A stretch of 64,000 nucleotides of DNA from Mucilaginibacter lacusdianchii (GTDB lineage Bacteria > Bacteroidota > Bacteroidia > Sphingobacteriales > Sphingobacteriaceae), in the NCBI RefSeq assembly GCF_009770985.1, contig NZ_WSRW01000001.1, forward strand, positions 1,178,001 through 1,242,000, given 5' to 3'. Below the pieces are notes generated by a model. The model made no database searches. It saw only the letters and a list, made by a program, of their open reading frames with translations, and was not told the origin of the DNA. A program made the position numbers and the translations under genes. This document shows positions 41,923 through 51,441 of the stretch, in pieces. Each line of letters starts with the position of its first letter. Position 1 is the stretch's first letter.

Positions 41923-43790
41923 GCACTTATTTATCAGCAGAAAATTTAGGTCATTCTTTTCATGACCATTGGCTATTTCGTAACCTGACTATCGGCATTA
42001 ACCGCGGACGACGCGTGGCTTTAGTGGGTGTAAACGGTGCCGGCAAATCTACCTTGTTAAAATTGCTTTCGGGCAAAATAGCACCTACCGAAGGTAAGGT
42101 AGTTAGTGCGCGCGACTTGCGACCTGGTTACTTGGAACAGGATCCGGCTTTTGAAAAAGGTCACACCATCAGCGATTATATTTTTCATAAAGATAACGTG
42201 CAGCAACAGTTGATTCTGAAATATGAGCAACTGTTGGAAAACGATCCCAATAATGAAAAGGCCATTGAAAAGGTAACCGAAGAACTGAGCGCCATTAACG
42301 CTTGGGAATACGAGTACAAGATCAAGAATATTTTAGGCCGGTTAGATATTCATAACCTGCAACAGCATATTGATACGCTATCAGGCGGGCAAAAAAAGCG
42401 TTTGGCATTAGCTAAACTGCTGATTGAGGACCCAGATGTATACGTGTTGGACGAGCCTACCAACCACCTGGATATTGACACCATTGAGTGGCTGGAGAAA
42501 TTGCTGACCGAAGGTGCCAAAACCATTTTGATGGTAACGCACGACCGTTACTTTCTAGATAATGTTTGCAATGAAATTATTGAGATTGAACGTGGAAAGA
42601 TTTTCAACTTTAATGGCAACTACCAATATTACCTGGAAAAGAAAGCTGAACGTGAAGCCAATAATGAAGCACAGTTTCAAAAAAACAGCAACCTGCTGAA
42701 AAAGGAACTGGAATGGATGCGCCGCCAGCCACAGGCCCGGGGTACCAAATCAAAAGCCCGTATTGATGCGTATTACGATTTAGAAGAAAAAACTAAAAAT
42801 GCCGGCCCGAATGCCAAGGTAGAATTAAGCGTAAAAACCGCACGCCAGGGCAACAAAATCATGGAAGTGCATCACATTGGCAAATCCTTCCAAAACCGTT
42901 CTATCATCAACGATTTTAGCTACGTTTTTAAAAAAGGCGACCGCGTAGGTATTGCCGGTAAAAACGGTGCCGGTAAATCAACCTTGTTAAATATTTTCAC
43001 AGGCATAGTTCAACCTGATACAGGCGTGATTGAGAAAGGTGAAACTACCGTAATTGGTTATTTTAACCAGCAAGGTATTACTTTTAAGGATGATGAGCGG
43101 GTAATTGACGTGGTAAAAAATGTAGCCGAGTATATCACCATGGCCGATGGCAAAACCATCTCAGCAGCGCAGCTACTGACGCTGTTCCTGTTTCCGCCGG
43201 CACGCCAGTATGGCTTTATCCGTGATTTGAGCGGGGGCGAAAAGAAACGTCTACACCTGCTCAATATCCTGATGAAGAATCCAAACTTTTTGATCTTGGA
43301 TGAGCCTACCAACGATTTGGATATTGATACGCTGAACGTTCTGGAAGACTTTTTATTAAGCTATACCGGTATTTTGCTGATGGTATCGCACGACAGGTAT
43401 TTATTGGACAAGCTAACCGACCAACTATTTATTGTGGAAGGCAACGGCCAAGTAGATGTTTATAACGGCAATTACTCGTCTTGGCGCGTTGAGCAGGAAG
43501 AAGCCAAACAAGCTGCCAAGCAAAAGGCCGCAGCACCGGCACCTGTACAAGCTGCCCCTGCGCCGCCAAAAAAGAATAAGCTATCCTTTAAAGAACAAAA
43601 AGAACTGGAAACTACCGAGACAGAGATTGCCCAGCTGGAAACTAAAATAAAAGAGCTAACTGAACAGTTGAACACCATCTCCGATCATCAGCAAATCATG
43701 AGCATATCTGCCGATATTGAAAAGCTGAACAATACGCTGGATGAAAAGAGTATGCGGTGGATGGAATTGACGGAGTTGAAAGAAGGATGA
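41919..43790 (+). CDS. ABC-F family ATPase (Uup-like)
   Basis: This 623-residue protein has two ABC domains and no membrane helices. Domain 1 has GVNGAGKST and LSGGQKKRLAL with DEPTNHLDI; domain 2 has GKNGAGKST and LSGGEKKRLHL with DEPTNDLDI. A charged linker joins them and a C-terminal coiled coil (about 540-620) is typical of Uup. ABC-F proteins bind the ribosome or DNA intermediates and act in translation control or genome stability. The GTG start at 41919 overlaps the upstream TGA stop (GTGA). Confidence 0.92.
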   Translation: MSTYLSAENLGHSFHDHWLFRNLTIGINRGRRVALVGVNGAGKSTLLKLLSGKIAPTEGKVVSARDLRPGYLEQDPAFEKGHTISDYIFHKDNVQQQLILKYEQLLENDPNNEKAIEKVTEELSAINAWEYEYKIKNILGRLDIHNLQQHIDTLSGGQKKRLALAKLLIEDPDVYVLDEPTNHLDIDTIEWLEKLLTEGAKTILMVTHDRYFLDNVCNEIIEIERGKIFNFNGNYQYYLEKKAEREANNEAQFQKNSNLLKKELEWMRRQPQARGTKSKARIDAYYDLEEKTKNAGPNAKVELSVKTARQGNKIMEVHHIGKSFQNRSIINDFSYVFKKGDRVGIAGKNGAGKSTLLNIFTGIVQPDTGVIEKGETTVIGYFNQQGITFKDDERVIDVVKNVAEYITMADGKTISAAQLLTLFLFPPARQYGFIRDLSGGEKKRLHLLNILMKNPNFLILDEPTNDLDIDTLNVLEDFLLSYTGILLMVSHDRYLLDKLTDQLFIVEGNGQVDVYNGNYSSWRVEQEEAKQAAKQKAAAPAPVQAAPAPPKKNKLSFKEQKELETTETEIAQLETKIKELTEQLNTISDHQQIMSISADIEKLNNTLDEKSMRWMELTELKEG

Positions 43791-43818
43791 TAGCTTAAGG
43801 TAATACTTTAATTCATTT

Positions 43819-43867
43819 ATAGCCTCTGCTGTATGAGCATTCGTCTGCTCATTGCCGCAGGGGCTAT
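43819..43867 (+). terminator. Two-tier hairpin terminator after the ABC-F gene
   Basis: An outer stem ATAGCCTCTGC / GCAGGGGCTAT (one G-T pair) encloses an inner hairpin TGAGCA / TGCTCA, followed by TTTCTTTTG. It lies about 30 bases after the stop codon, so it is the likely end of the 41266-43790 transcript. Confidence 0.72.
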
Positions 43868-44263
43868 TTCTTTTGTCATAGCCACAAAAAGAAACAAAAA
43901 GGCCTAGCTCTCGCGACCCCTGTCTGCCCACCCAGCCCTATGCTGGCCCCGGCGCGATAGCAAGCCTCTGCGCTTCTTTCTTTTCTACTTACTTTATCAT
44001 TCAATGTTAAGCACTGTAAGAACAACTTAGACAAAAAGAATCGGCATTAGATTTTTGCGGCAACCACTGTACTAAGTATTAGCAATGTCCAGAGTAGGAA
44101 AAATCTCTGGCCGAGAGCCTTTTTCTTTTGGTTACTTTTCTTTTTTGCGGTAAAAAAGAAAAGTGACTTCCACAGGTTGTGGTACAAGAACATCCCTATC
44201 CTAACAAAGAGCGAAAAGGAGTTAAAGCACTAAAGCCAACAAACGCCATTAACCATAAACATT
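43868..44263. repeat. Gene-free stretch with repeat-like hairpins
   Basis: No gene is seen in this 396-bp gap. A near-perfect 17-bp inverted repeat (GTTACTTTTCTTTTTTG/…AAAAAAGAAAAGTGAC, 44131-44167, loop GCGGT, one G-T pair) is present, and an imperfect hairpin TTTCTTTTG / CACAAAAAGAAA starts at 43866. Between them is a GC-rich piece (GACCCCTGTCTGCCCACC, GGCCCCGGCGCG). The pattern resembles dispersed intergenic repeats of this group; this is inferred. The hairpin can also act as terminator for the SNF2 gene. Confidence 0.5.
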
Positions 44264-47158
44264 TTACCCCAAAATCTCCCTAATGTCATCAGCCGACAGC
44301 GACTTGATAAAGCTTTCTTCGGTAGTGATTAATGACCGGGCCACGCTCAACTTACGTTGCTGCAGGGCCAATATCTTTTCTTCAACCGTATCTTTAGTTA
44401 TAAACTTATAAATAAACACGTTTTTAGTTTGACCGATGCGGTGTGAGCGGTCAATTGCCTGTTGCTCTACAGCCGGGTTCCACCACGGATCGAGGATGAA
44501 TACATAGTCGGCCTCGGTAAGGTTTAGGCCGACGCCGCCGGCTTTGATAGAGATCAAAAATACCTGCGTTTTGGCATCCTGCTGAAAGCGTTTCACTACC
44601 TCGCCACGGTTTTGCGTGCTGCCATCCAAATAAGTATACTTGATGCCTTGCTTGTCAAAATAATTACGGTAAATACCTAATTGCTTTACAAACTGAGAGA
44701 AGATGAGCACTTTGTGGCTACCATCCAACACGTTGGCTAAAGTATGCACAACGTTCTCAAACTTGCCCGAGTCGCCTTCATACGTCTCGTCTATCATGGC
44801 AGGGTGATTAGCAATCTGACGCAATTTCATCAAGCCTTGCAGTACCTGTATCTGGCTTTGGGCAAAGGTGCCGTCTTCCAGGCTTTGCAGCAGCTCGTTG
44901 CGGTATTCCGATTTAATTTTTTCGTACACGTTGGCCTGCTCATCACTCATTTGGCAATACAACAACTGCTCTGTTTTAGGCGGTAGTTCTGTAGCTACCT
45001 GCTCTTTGGTACGGCGAAGCACAAAAGGTTTGATAAGGGCTTGCAACTTGTGAGCTTTATCTTCATCTTTCTTCTTTTCAATAGGCGTTACAAACTCGTT
45101 TAAAAAGAATTGCTGATTACCCAACAAACCAGGGTTGATGAAAGACATCTGCGTCCATAAGTCATTCACCGTATTTTCAACCGGTGTACCGCTCAATATT
45201 AGCTTGTGCCGTGATTTGAGCTGCTTAACGGCTTGGTATGATTTAGACGAAGGATTCTTGATATTCTGGCTCTCGTCCAGAATAATATAATCAAAAAAGA
45301 AATTCTTAAACAATTCTACGTCAATGCGGCTGATGCCATAGGTAGTAACCACCACATCATAATTGCCAAACACATCTGCCGATTTGTAGCGGAATGCACC
45401 GGTGTGTACCATCATACGCAACTGTGGAGTAAACTTACGCGCTTCGTTAATCCAGTTATATATAAGCGACGTAGGCATAATCAGCAGCGAAGTGCTTTTG
45501 GCGCCTATAGCCTCCGTATCTTCCTTGTTCTTTTGCAGCAGGGCTAAAGTTTGGATGGTTTTTCCAAGCCCCATATCATCGGCCAAGCAGCCGCCAAAGT
45601 GATAGTTTTTTAAAAAGTGAAACCAGTTGTAGCCTGCCTTTTGATAAGGGCGCAAACTACCGGCAAAGTTTACCGGCGGCTCCACATCCTCTAACTCTTC
45701 AAAATCGCTTAGCTTTTGCAGCTTGCGGTTCATAGTAACATTAGCCAGTTCACCTTCGGCCAAATCATTTACCAGGCCGATATGATGCTTGCGCAGCTTC
45801 AAATCTTTGTTGCCCTCGGCAAAGTTGAGCAGGTTGCCGTATTGCGAAAACCACTCTTCGGGTATTACGGCAATTTCACCCGATGGCAGTACAAATTCCT
45901 TTTTACGGTTAAGAATATGATTCTTCAACTCAATAAAAGGCACTTGATAGGGTCCAAAGTGCACAATAGCATGAATATCAAACCAATCGTTGTTTTCTTT
46001 TACCTGTAAATCTATTTTGCTGTTGCCAAACAGGTAGCGTTTTTGGCCCTCCGGCTGTTCAATTTCAAAGCCGGCAGCCAGCAACTGGTCGTGGTGCTGG
46101 TTAAGCCATTCAAACACCGAGAAAGCACGGTCTACCTCTTCTCCATTCTGCTTTACCTCCAGGTTTTGGAAAAGGGATGAAGAAGTGGTTAGGCCCATAT
46201 CCTCCAGCTGTTGCAGTTTGTTTTTTTCCCAAATTACCGACCGTTTAATGCGGTGAAACAGGTAATCATCCCCATTACGTTCTATCTTTACCGAAATCTG
46301 TCGGCCATCACCATAAGGGAACACATAACCTGCATATTTAAAATACAGTTGTAATTGAGATATGCCGCCTTCAACATAAATTGGTTTTACTACCGGTACT
46401 GCCTCATATTTTTCGGTATTAATAGTAAAGCCCTCAGCATGTACGTGATGTTTTTCTATCAGCGGCGCAACAAACTTTTCAAAATACGATTGCTCTGAAC
46501 TACGCGGAATAGCAATGTAGCGTTTGTTTAAAAAAGGCTGCAGCTTTTTGCCCTCCAAATCGCGGTCAAAGTAATAAAGCCTGTCTTCTACCATCAACCA
46601 TGCCGGACGGTTGCAGATAATCTCGGCATCGCGAAACATGAACTCTATTTTCTGATTCTGGAATTTGATGGTTGGATAATACCGTATCTCCTCCTCATTG
46701 CGTTTAAAATGGAACAGCACGGTGGCCGCCTCTTCGGCAATATTGAGTTCACGGCCGGCCGGGTAACCCTCTTTGCTCATCAAAAATATTCTTTTGTTGT
46801 GCATCAGGTTAAATGCCTCGGCCATCTTTTTATCTATTCTAGGCCGAATAACATCGTACAGCTGGTCGTTAAATATCTTGCTGAAAAATTCGTACGGGCG
46901 CACGGGCTTTTTATAATACTTTTTAATGATGTTGCCTTGCTCAATATCTTCCAAAAGCTTAATCAGCTTCAGGTCGGTATCATCAATACAATGGCTGAAC
47001 TCCTTTGCGGTGTTTGAAAAAAGGCGCTGGTGCGTAAGCGAGAATTCCCCATTCGGATTAAGCTGAACAATGTGTGGCTCAATCAAATAAGAAAGATACT
47101 CGTGACGCGCAAGCGAATAAATAAGCTGGCAGGGTTTGCTGCTGTCAACACGTAGCAT
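44264..47158 (-). CDS. SNF2-family DEAD-like helicase (RapA/HepA-like)
   Basis: This 964-residue SNF2 ATPase would use ATP to translocate on DNA or to displace proteins. The helicase core occupies about residues 500-950: Walker A DDMGLGKTIQTLALLQ (near 525), DExx box DESQNIKN (near 625), LSGTPVEN, and the C-terminal GVGLNLTEADYVFILDPWWNP and DRSHRIGQTKNV motifs. The N-terminal half is family-specific. Length is typical of Bacteroidota proteins with this domain order. It is a monocistronic gene with no methylase or nuclease partner, so it is probably a housekeeping remodeller and not a defence gene. Confidence 0.92.
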   Translation of the reverse strand: MLRVDSSKPCQLIYSLARHEYLSYLIEPHIVQLNPNGEFSLTHQRLFSNTAKEFSHCIDDTDLKLIKLLEDIEQGNIIKKYYKKPVRPYEFFSKIFNDQLYDVIRPRIDKKMAEAFNLMHNKRIFLMSKEGYPAGRELNIAEEAATVLFHFKRNEEEIRYYPTIKFQNQKIEFMFRDAEIICNRPAWLMVEDRLYYFDRDLEGKKLQPFLNKRYIAIPRSSEQSYFEKFVAPLIEKHHVHAEGFTINTEKYEAVPVVKPIYVEGGISQLQLYFKYAGYVFPYGDGRQISVKIERNGDDYLFHRIKRSVIWEKNKLQQLEDMGLTTSSSLFQNLEVKQNGEEVDRAFSVFEWLNQHHDQLLAAGFEIEQPEGQKRYLFGNSKIDLQVKENNDWFDIHAIVHFGPYQVPFIELKNHILNRKKEFVLPSGEIAVIPEEWFSQYGNLLNFAEGNKDLKLRKHHIGLVNDLAEGELANVTMNRKLQKLSDFEELEDVEPPVNFAGSLRPYQKAGYNWFHFLKNYHFGGCLADDMGLGKTIQTLALLQKNKEDTEAIGAKSTSLLIMPTSLIYNWINEARKFTPQLRMMVHTGAFRYKSADVFGNYDVVVTTYGISRIDVELFKNFFFDYIILDESQNIKNPSSKSYQAVKQLKSRHKLILSGTPVENTVNDLWTQMSFINPGLLGNQQFFLNEFVTPIEKKKDEDKAHKLQALIKPFVLRRTKEQVATELPPKTEQLLYCQMSDEQANVYEKIKSEYRNELLQSLEDGTFAQSQIQVLQGLMKLRQIANHPAMIDETYEGDSGKFENVVHTLANVLDGSHKVLIFSQFVKQLGIYRNYFDKQGIKYTYLDGSTQNRGEVVKRFQQDAKTQVFLISIKAGGVGLNLTEADYVFILDPWWNPAVEQQAIDRSHRIGQTKNVFIYKFITKDTVEEKILALQQRKLSVARSLITTEESFIKSLSADDIREILG

Positions 47159-47361
47159 AAGTTCCGATCAAAAATTTTAGGAAGCTACATCAACAAAAAT
47201 TTCAAACGTAAACAGAAAATGTAAAAAATAAAAGCGCAGCTGAGTAAATATTAAAAATTTAATGTTCTATTAATTTAATAGAGTAAAACGCCATCTAAAT
47301 TTAATTATTAATAATTTGTAGCAGATGGAAATCAATCCTCGTACTATAAAAAAAGCCTAAT

Positions 47362-47721
47362 ATGAATCACAAGCCACTCAACATCTGTTCATTACTCCTT
47401 TTTTTATGCATGTGCCTTTGGCTAAGCAGCTGTAAAAAAGATGCATTACAGGTTGAAGAAGAGAAAGAATATTTACAGACTAACGCATCTCCTATAGTTG
47501 ACCCTATGTTCAGTACCGCTACTCACTTGTTGTTAAAACCTGGCAATATTGCTTATATCAATCCGGGTGGTGATATTATGTGGGATGCCACCTACAAAAT
47601 AAGCGGTAAAAAGCTAACTGTTAAAATGAAAGATAGTGATAGTCAGTTTAAATTTACTATTGTTTCGGAAGAAGAACTGCACGGGCAAGACGGTGAGGTA
47701 TTGAAACTGGTAAAAAGGTGA
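47362..47721 (+). CDS. Small lipoprotein
   Basis: This 119-residue protein has a lipoprotein signal peptide with the lipobox LSSC at residues 22-25, followed by KKDA, a common outer-membrane or periplasmic lipoprotein start in Bacteroidota. The mature part is a beta-rich domain of about 90 residues (YKISGKKLTVKMKDSDSQFKF). Its function is unknown. The beta-barrel gene follows 69 bases downstream. Confidence 0.8.
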   Translation: MNHKPLNICSLLLFLCMCLWLSSCKKDALQVEEEKEYLQTNASPIVDPMFSTATHLLLKPGNIAYINPGGDIMWDATYKISGKKLTVKMKDSDSQFKFTIVSEEELHGQDGEVLKLVKR

Positions 47722-47790
47722 TATACGTTCTGGGCTACACCTTTATACAACCTTACTATATTTGCCGCTTGTTTTACCAACATTACAAGT

Positions 47791-48330
47791 ATGAAAAAGC
47801 AAAGTATAAAAGCATGGGCTGCCTTTTTAGCGTTTACTATACTGTTGTTTACAGGCAAAACCTATTCACAAACGTCCGGACACGATTCTAGAAATGTGTG
47901 GCGCTTGGGCATAGGTGCAGAAGCCGCTATTCCAACCGGCAATATGCGCGATTTATCACACATTGCTGTTGGCGGTACCGCCCGTTTACAGTATGATATC
48001 AAAGGCACAACATCTTTAACGCTTACCTCGGGCTATTATAATTTTTTTGCGCGGGAATATGTCGTTCGTCCTGATTATGCTATTATACCTGTAAAAGTTG
48101 GCGCAAAAGTATTTTTTGTACCTCATGCCTATATCATCGGCGAAATTGGTGCCGGCTTAGAAACCAAAGAATATTATGGTAAAAACACCAAGCTGATTTT
48201 GGCACCGGGTGTTGGCTACGCTACCAACTCCGGGGTAGACATAGGCTTACGTTACGAAAACATATCGGGCGGCAGTACCCCCGATTTTGGTATGGTTGCT
48301 TTACGGATAGCGTATGGTTTTAGATTGTAA
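47791..48330 (+). CDS. Outer-membrane beta-barrel protein
   Basis: This 179-residue protein has a signal peptide (MKKQSIKAWAAFLAFTILLFTGKTYSQ) and repeated amphipathic strands (RLGIGAEAAIPTGN, ARLQYDIKGTTSLTLTSGYY), ending in an aromatic-rich strand (MVALRIAYGFRL), as in small outer-membrane barrels. The terminal residue is leucine, a little unusual for an insertion signal, but a preceding phenylalanine is present. A TATATTTG box at 47757-47764 fits the -7 promoter element, and a strong terminator follows. Confidence 0.85.
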   Translation: MKKQSIKAWAAFLAFTILLFTGKTYSQTSGHDSRNVWRLGIGAEAAIPTGNMRDLSHIAVGGTARLQYDIKGTTSLTLTSGYYNFFAREYVVRPDYAIIPVKVGAKVFFVPHAYIIGEIGAGLETKEYYGKNTKLILAPGVGYATNSGVDIGLRYENISGGSTPDFGMVALRIAYGFRL

Positions 48331-48349
48331 CTGAAATTCGATCTTTCAC

Positions 48350-48384
48350 AAAGCGGAGTATCTAAAAATCAGATACTCCGCTTT
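48350..48384 (+). terminator. Terminator after the beta-barrel gene
   Basis: AAAGCGGAGTATCT, AAAAATC, AGATACTCCGCTTT followed by TGTTT: perfect 14-bp arms, 20 bases after the stop codon. Confidence 0.93.
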
Positions 48385-48474
48385 TGTTTATATAATATAA
48401 GCATCGATGTAACTTTCAGTGAGATATCACGTAAAAGCACCCTTCTGATTAGTAAATTATTGAATTACCCTAAA

Positions 48475-48675
48475 ATGAGTCACATTATTTCTGTACAACA
48501 AGCCATGGCTGCACCTAAACTAAGCCTGGTTGGCAAAACGGTTAACTTGGTAAACTGGGAAATCTCAGAAGTTAGATTTTTTGTATCAGTCATGAACTGG
48601 CTGGATGATAACTTTTATTACATGCTTAAAGCAGAAGCCGAAAGCCTTACCTTTTTTATATTTCATGCCAAATAA
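48475..48675 (+). CDS. Possible small protein
   Basis: A 66-residue frame from the ATG at 48475 (MSHIISVQQAM) contains no recognised motif and has moderate protein-like composition (PKLSLVGKTVNLVNWEISEVRFF). It lies between a terminator and the M14 gene. Weakly supported; it may be a chance frame. Confidence 0.35.
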   Translation: MSHIISVQQAMAAPKLSLVGKTVNLVNWEISEVRFFVSVMNWLDDNFYYMLKAEAESLTFFIFHAK

Positions 48676-48790
48676 AGCTTAGTCGCTTTTCAGAATCTTT
48701 TTCGCCGGTTATAATTATTGCAGAATAACGCTGTATCTGTTTGTGGTTTGCCCTGCCTTGCTATATTTGCTGCAAACGCTTTTCCGGTTC

Positions 48791-50530
48791 ATGAAAAAAC
48801 TTTTACCGTTTGTACTATCGGCCTGTATATTGTAACAAGCCAAGGCACAGGTTACGCCTTTTGAAAAAGATAAAAACTATACTGCCACCTATGCCCAGGT
48901 AATGGCTTATTACCCGCAACTGGTTAAACAATATCCTAAACAATTGCGCCTGTTTAATTATGGCAGTACTGATATAGGCAAGCCCTTAACACTGGCCGTA
49001 CTTTCAAAAGATGGCGTGTTTGACCCGGCACTCCTCAAAAAGCAAAACAAGCGTGTAATTTTGATCAATAACGGCATCCACCCCGGCGAGCCCGAGGGTA
49101 TTGATGCCAGCATGATGCTGGTTCGCGACCTCTTGAGCAAGAATCAGCTGCCCAAAGATGTTGTAATATGCTTTATTGCGGTATATAATATCGACGGTAG
49201 TTTAAATCGTGGCGTATCACGCATCAGCCAGAATGGGCCGCGAGGGTATGGCTTCAGAGGCAATTACCGCAATCTGGATTTGAATCGCGATTTCATCAAA
49301 GGCGACAGCCGGAATGCGCTGACCTTTATGCAAATTTTGAACACTTGGCAGCCCGAAGTATTTTTGGACAACCACACCAGCGACGGGGCCGATTACCAGT
49401 ACGTAATGACGCTTATTGAAACGCAGAAAGATAAGCAGCACCCGCTACTGGCCGATTACACGTCTAAAACCCTTTCGCCCGAGCTATACAAGCGCATGGC
49501 CGCCAGCGGTTATGAAATGATTCCTTATGTGGAAAGTGAAAAAGCTACGCCCGATTCGGGTATTGTAGCTTTTTTGGAAACGCCGCGCTTTTCTACCGGG
49601 TATACCGTACAGCACAACATCATCAGCTATGTAACCGAAACACATATGCTGAAGCCGTACGATAAGCGCGTATGGAGCACTTACTACTTTATGCAGCACC
49701 TGATTGACATTTGCCAACGTGACGCCCCAAAAATTGGCAACCTAAAACGGCAAACCGATGCGCAGGTACAGCAACAAAACACCTTTGCCCTAAACTGGGC
49801 ACTGGATGAGGAAAAGTACGACATGATACCTTTTAAAGGTTATGAAGCCGGCTACAAGCCCAGCGAAATTAGTGGCCTTAACCGCTTGTATTATGACCGC
49901 AATAAACCTTACACCAAAAACATTAAATATTACAACACTTATAAGGCTACCGCTTTTGCCGATAAGCCGTTGGCTTATGTAATACCGCAGGCCTGGGGTA
50001 AGGTGATAGATTTGTTTAAATTAAACAAAGTAGCCATGCACCGCTTAAAGCATGATACCACGCTGAGCCTGCAGATGTATTACATTACGGATTATAAAAC
50101 CAGCCCGCGACCTTATGAAGGGCATTACCTGCACAGCGGCGTGAAGCTGAACCCGGTTGATACCAAAGTCAAGTTTTATGAAGGTGATTACGTAGTATAC
50201 ACCAACCAACCCATTAACCGCTATATTGTAGAAACACTGGAACCGCAGGGCGTAGATTCTTTTTTTGCCTGGAACTTTTTTGATTCGTATCTGGGCCAAA
50301 AAGAGCATTATTCTGATTACGTATTTGAAGATATTGCCGCCGCTTACCTGAAACAGCATCCCGAACTGCAAAAACAGCTGGAAGCCGAAAAGACAAAAAA
50401 CCCACAGCTGGCCAAAAGTGCTAGCGCACAGTTAGAATATGTGTACCGCAACTCAGAATATTTTGAAAAAACATACCTTCGCTACCCGGTAGGTCGTTTA
50501 CTTACCGACGTTAAACTCGATTTTCAATAA
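48791..50530 (+). pseudogene. M14 zinc carboxypeptidase gene with a stop codon in its signal peptide
   Basis: The natural start is the ATG at 48791 (MKKLLPFVLSACIL...), which begins a signal peptide, but an in-frame TAA at 48833-48835 interrupts it; the frame then continues (QAKAQVTPFEKDKN) and stays open to 50530. The body has M14 hallmarks: zinc motif HPGEPEG near residue 97 from 48791, and LDNHTSDGADYQY further on. An internal ATG at 48902 would give a 542-residue protein without a signal peptide, so an exported enzyme could not be made normally. One base change restores the reading. It is therefore a recent pseudogene, or the stop is a sequencing error. A TATATTTG box (48762-48769) lies just upstream. 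Confidence 0.75.
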
Positions 50531-51145
50531 ATGGAAGAACTTTTAATAGCGGCCCCGGTGGCCTCTGTGATATTTGTGATTACTATCATTTCGTCGCTTT
50601 TCGCTTTCTCGAACGAAAATGCGCTTTCACAAATGATTCTGCATCCCTACAGCGTTTCGCGCGGTAAACGGGTATGGACAATCATCACCAGCGGCCTTAT
50701 CCATGGCGACTGGATGCACTTAATTTTTAACATGTTCTCTTACTTCTTTTTCGCTTTTCAGTTAGAGATCAGGTTAGGGCATTGGCAGTTTGGTGTGCTA
50801 TATATTGTGAGTTTAATTCTGAGTGACCTGCCTTCGGTTTTTAAACATAAAGAAGATTACCGTTATTACAGTTTAGGAGCATCTGGTGCTATTAGTGCGG
50901 TAGTATTTGGCATTATTTTGTTTGATCCGATGATGGAAATTCAAATATTTCCAATTCCCTTCCCCATTAGGGCTATACTTTACGGTCCACTTTATTTAGC
51001 TTATTGTATTTACGCTTCTCGTCAAAACAGGGATAACATTAATCACGACGCCCACTTTTATGGCGCGTTAGCTGGTATTATGTTAACGCTGCTATTGCAC
51101 CCTGGCGTAGTGCGAGAATTTTTTCATGGATTAGGGTTAAGCTGA
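50531..51145 (+). CDS. Rhomboid-family intramembrane serine protease
   Basis: This 204-residue protein has six predicted membrane helices. The rhomboid signature includes HGDWMHLIFNMFSYF, the catalytic serine in LGASGAISAV (near residue 118) and the catalytic histidine in NHDAHFYGALAGI (near 177). It cleaves substrates inside the membrane; the target is unknown. The ATG follows the M14 stop directly (no gap), so it may depend on translation of that gene and could be affected by the stop codon there. Confidence 0.9.
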   Translation: MEELLIAAPVASVIFVITIISSLFAFSNENALSQMILHPYSVSRGKRVWTIITSGLIHGDWMHLIFNMFSYFFFAFQLEIRLGHWQFGVLYIVSLILSDLPSVFKHKEDYRYYSLGASGAISAVVFGIILFDPMMEIQIFPIPFPIRAILYGPLYLAYCIYASRQNRDNINHDAHFYGALAGIMLTLLLHPGVVREFFHGLGLS

Positions 51146-51182
51146 TTTAAGGTACTTTTTAAAACCAGTAATAGCCCTTTAT

Positions 51183-51268
51183 TGCGTTAGGGGTGGCAGC
51201 GGATACCGGCCTGGTGGCTAAGGCCTGCAGGCATATGAGCGGATAGCCCGGCCCGACAGGAAACGCCA
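51183..51268 (+). ncRNA. Candidate structured non-coding RNA or GC-rich repeat
   Basis: This 86-bp stretch is much more GC-rich than the flanks and has RNA-like features: closing pairs GCGTT (51184-51188) with AACGC (51262-51266), internal self-complementary pieces (GGCC...GGCC and GCCTGCAGGC), and two copies of AGCGGATA followed by CCGGCC (near 51197 and 51236). I recall comparable AGCGGATA/GGAAACGCC patterns in other Bacteroidota intergenic regions, but cannot confirm this here. It may also be the 3' end structure of the rhomboid transcript. The rest of the 296-bp gap shows nothing else. Confidence 0.4.
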
Positions 51269-51441
51269 TAATGAGTTTTCAGTTGTACGCTGTCTGATTC
51301 TTGGGTGAAATAACTTTAAATTTTATCCGTTTGTTATTAAATGGCGATACCCCTATCATAGGCATGTCTATTTCTTCCTTTACCAAAATTTATATATTTA
51401 CTTTTCTGCCAGCCTTTTCTAATTAAAGAAAGCTAACAACA

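Noticed and set aside
44264..47158. SNF2 gene as part of a defence system such as DISARM or a SNF2-nuclease pair
   Set aside because: It has no methylase, nuclease or DUF1998-type partner next to it and has the domain layout of common Bacteroidota housekeeping SNF2 proteins.
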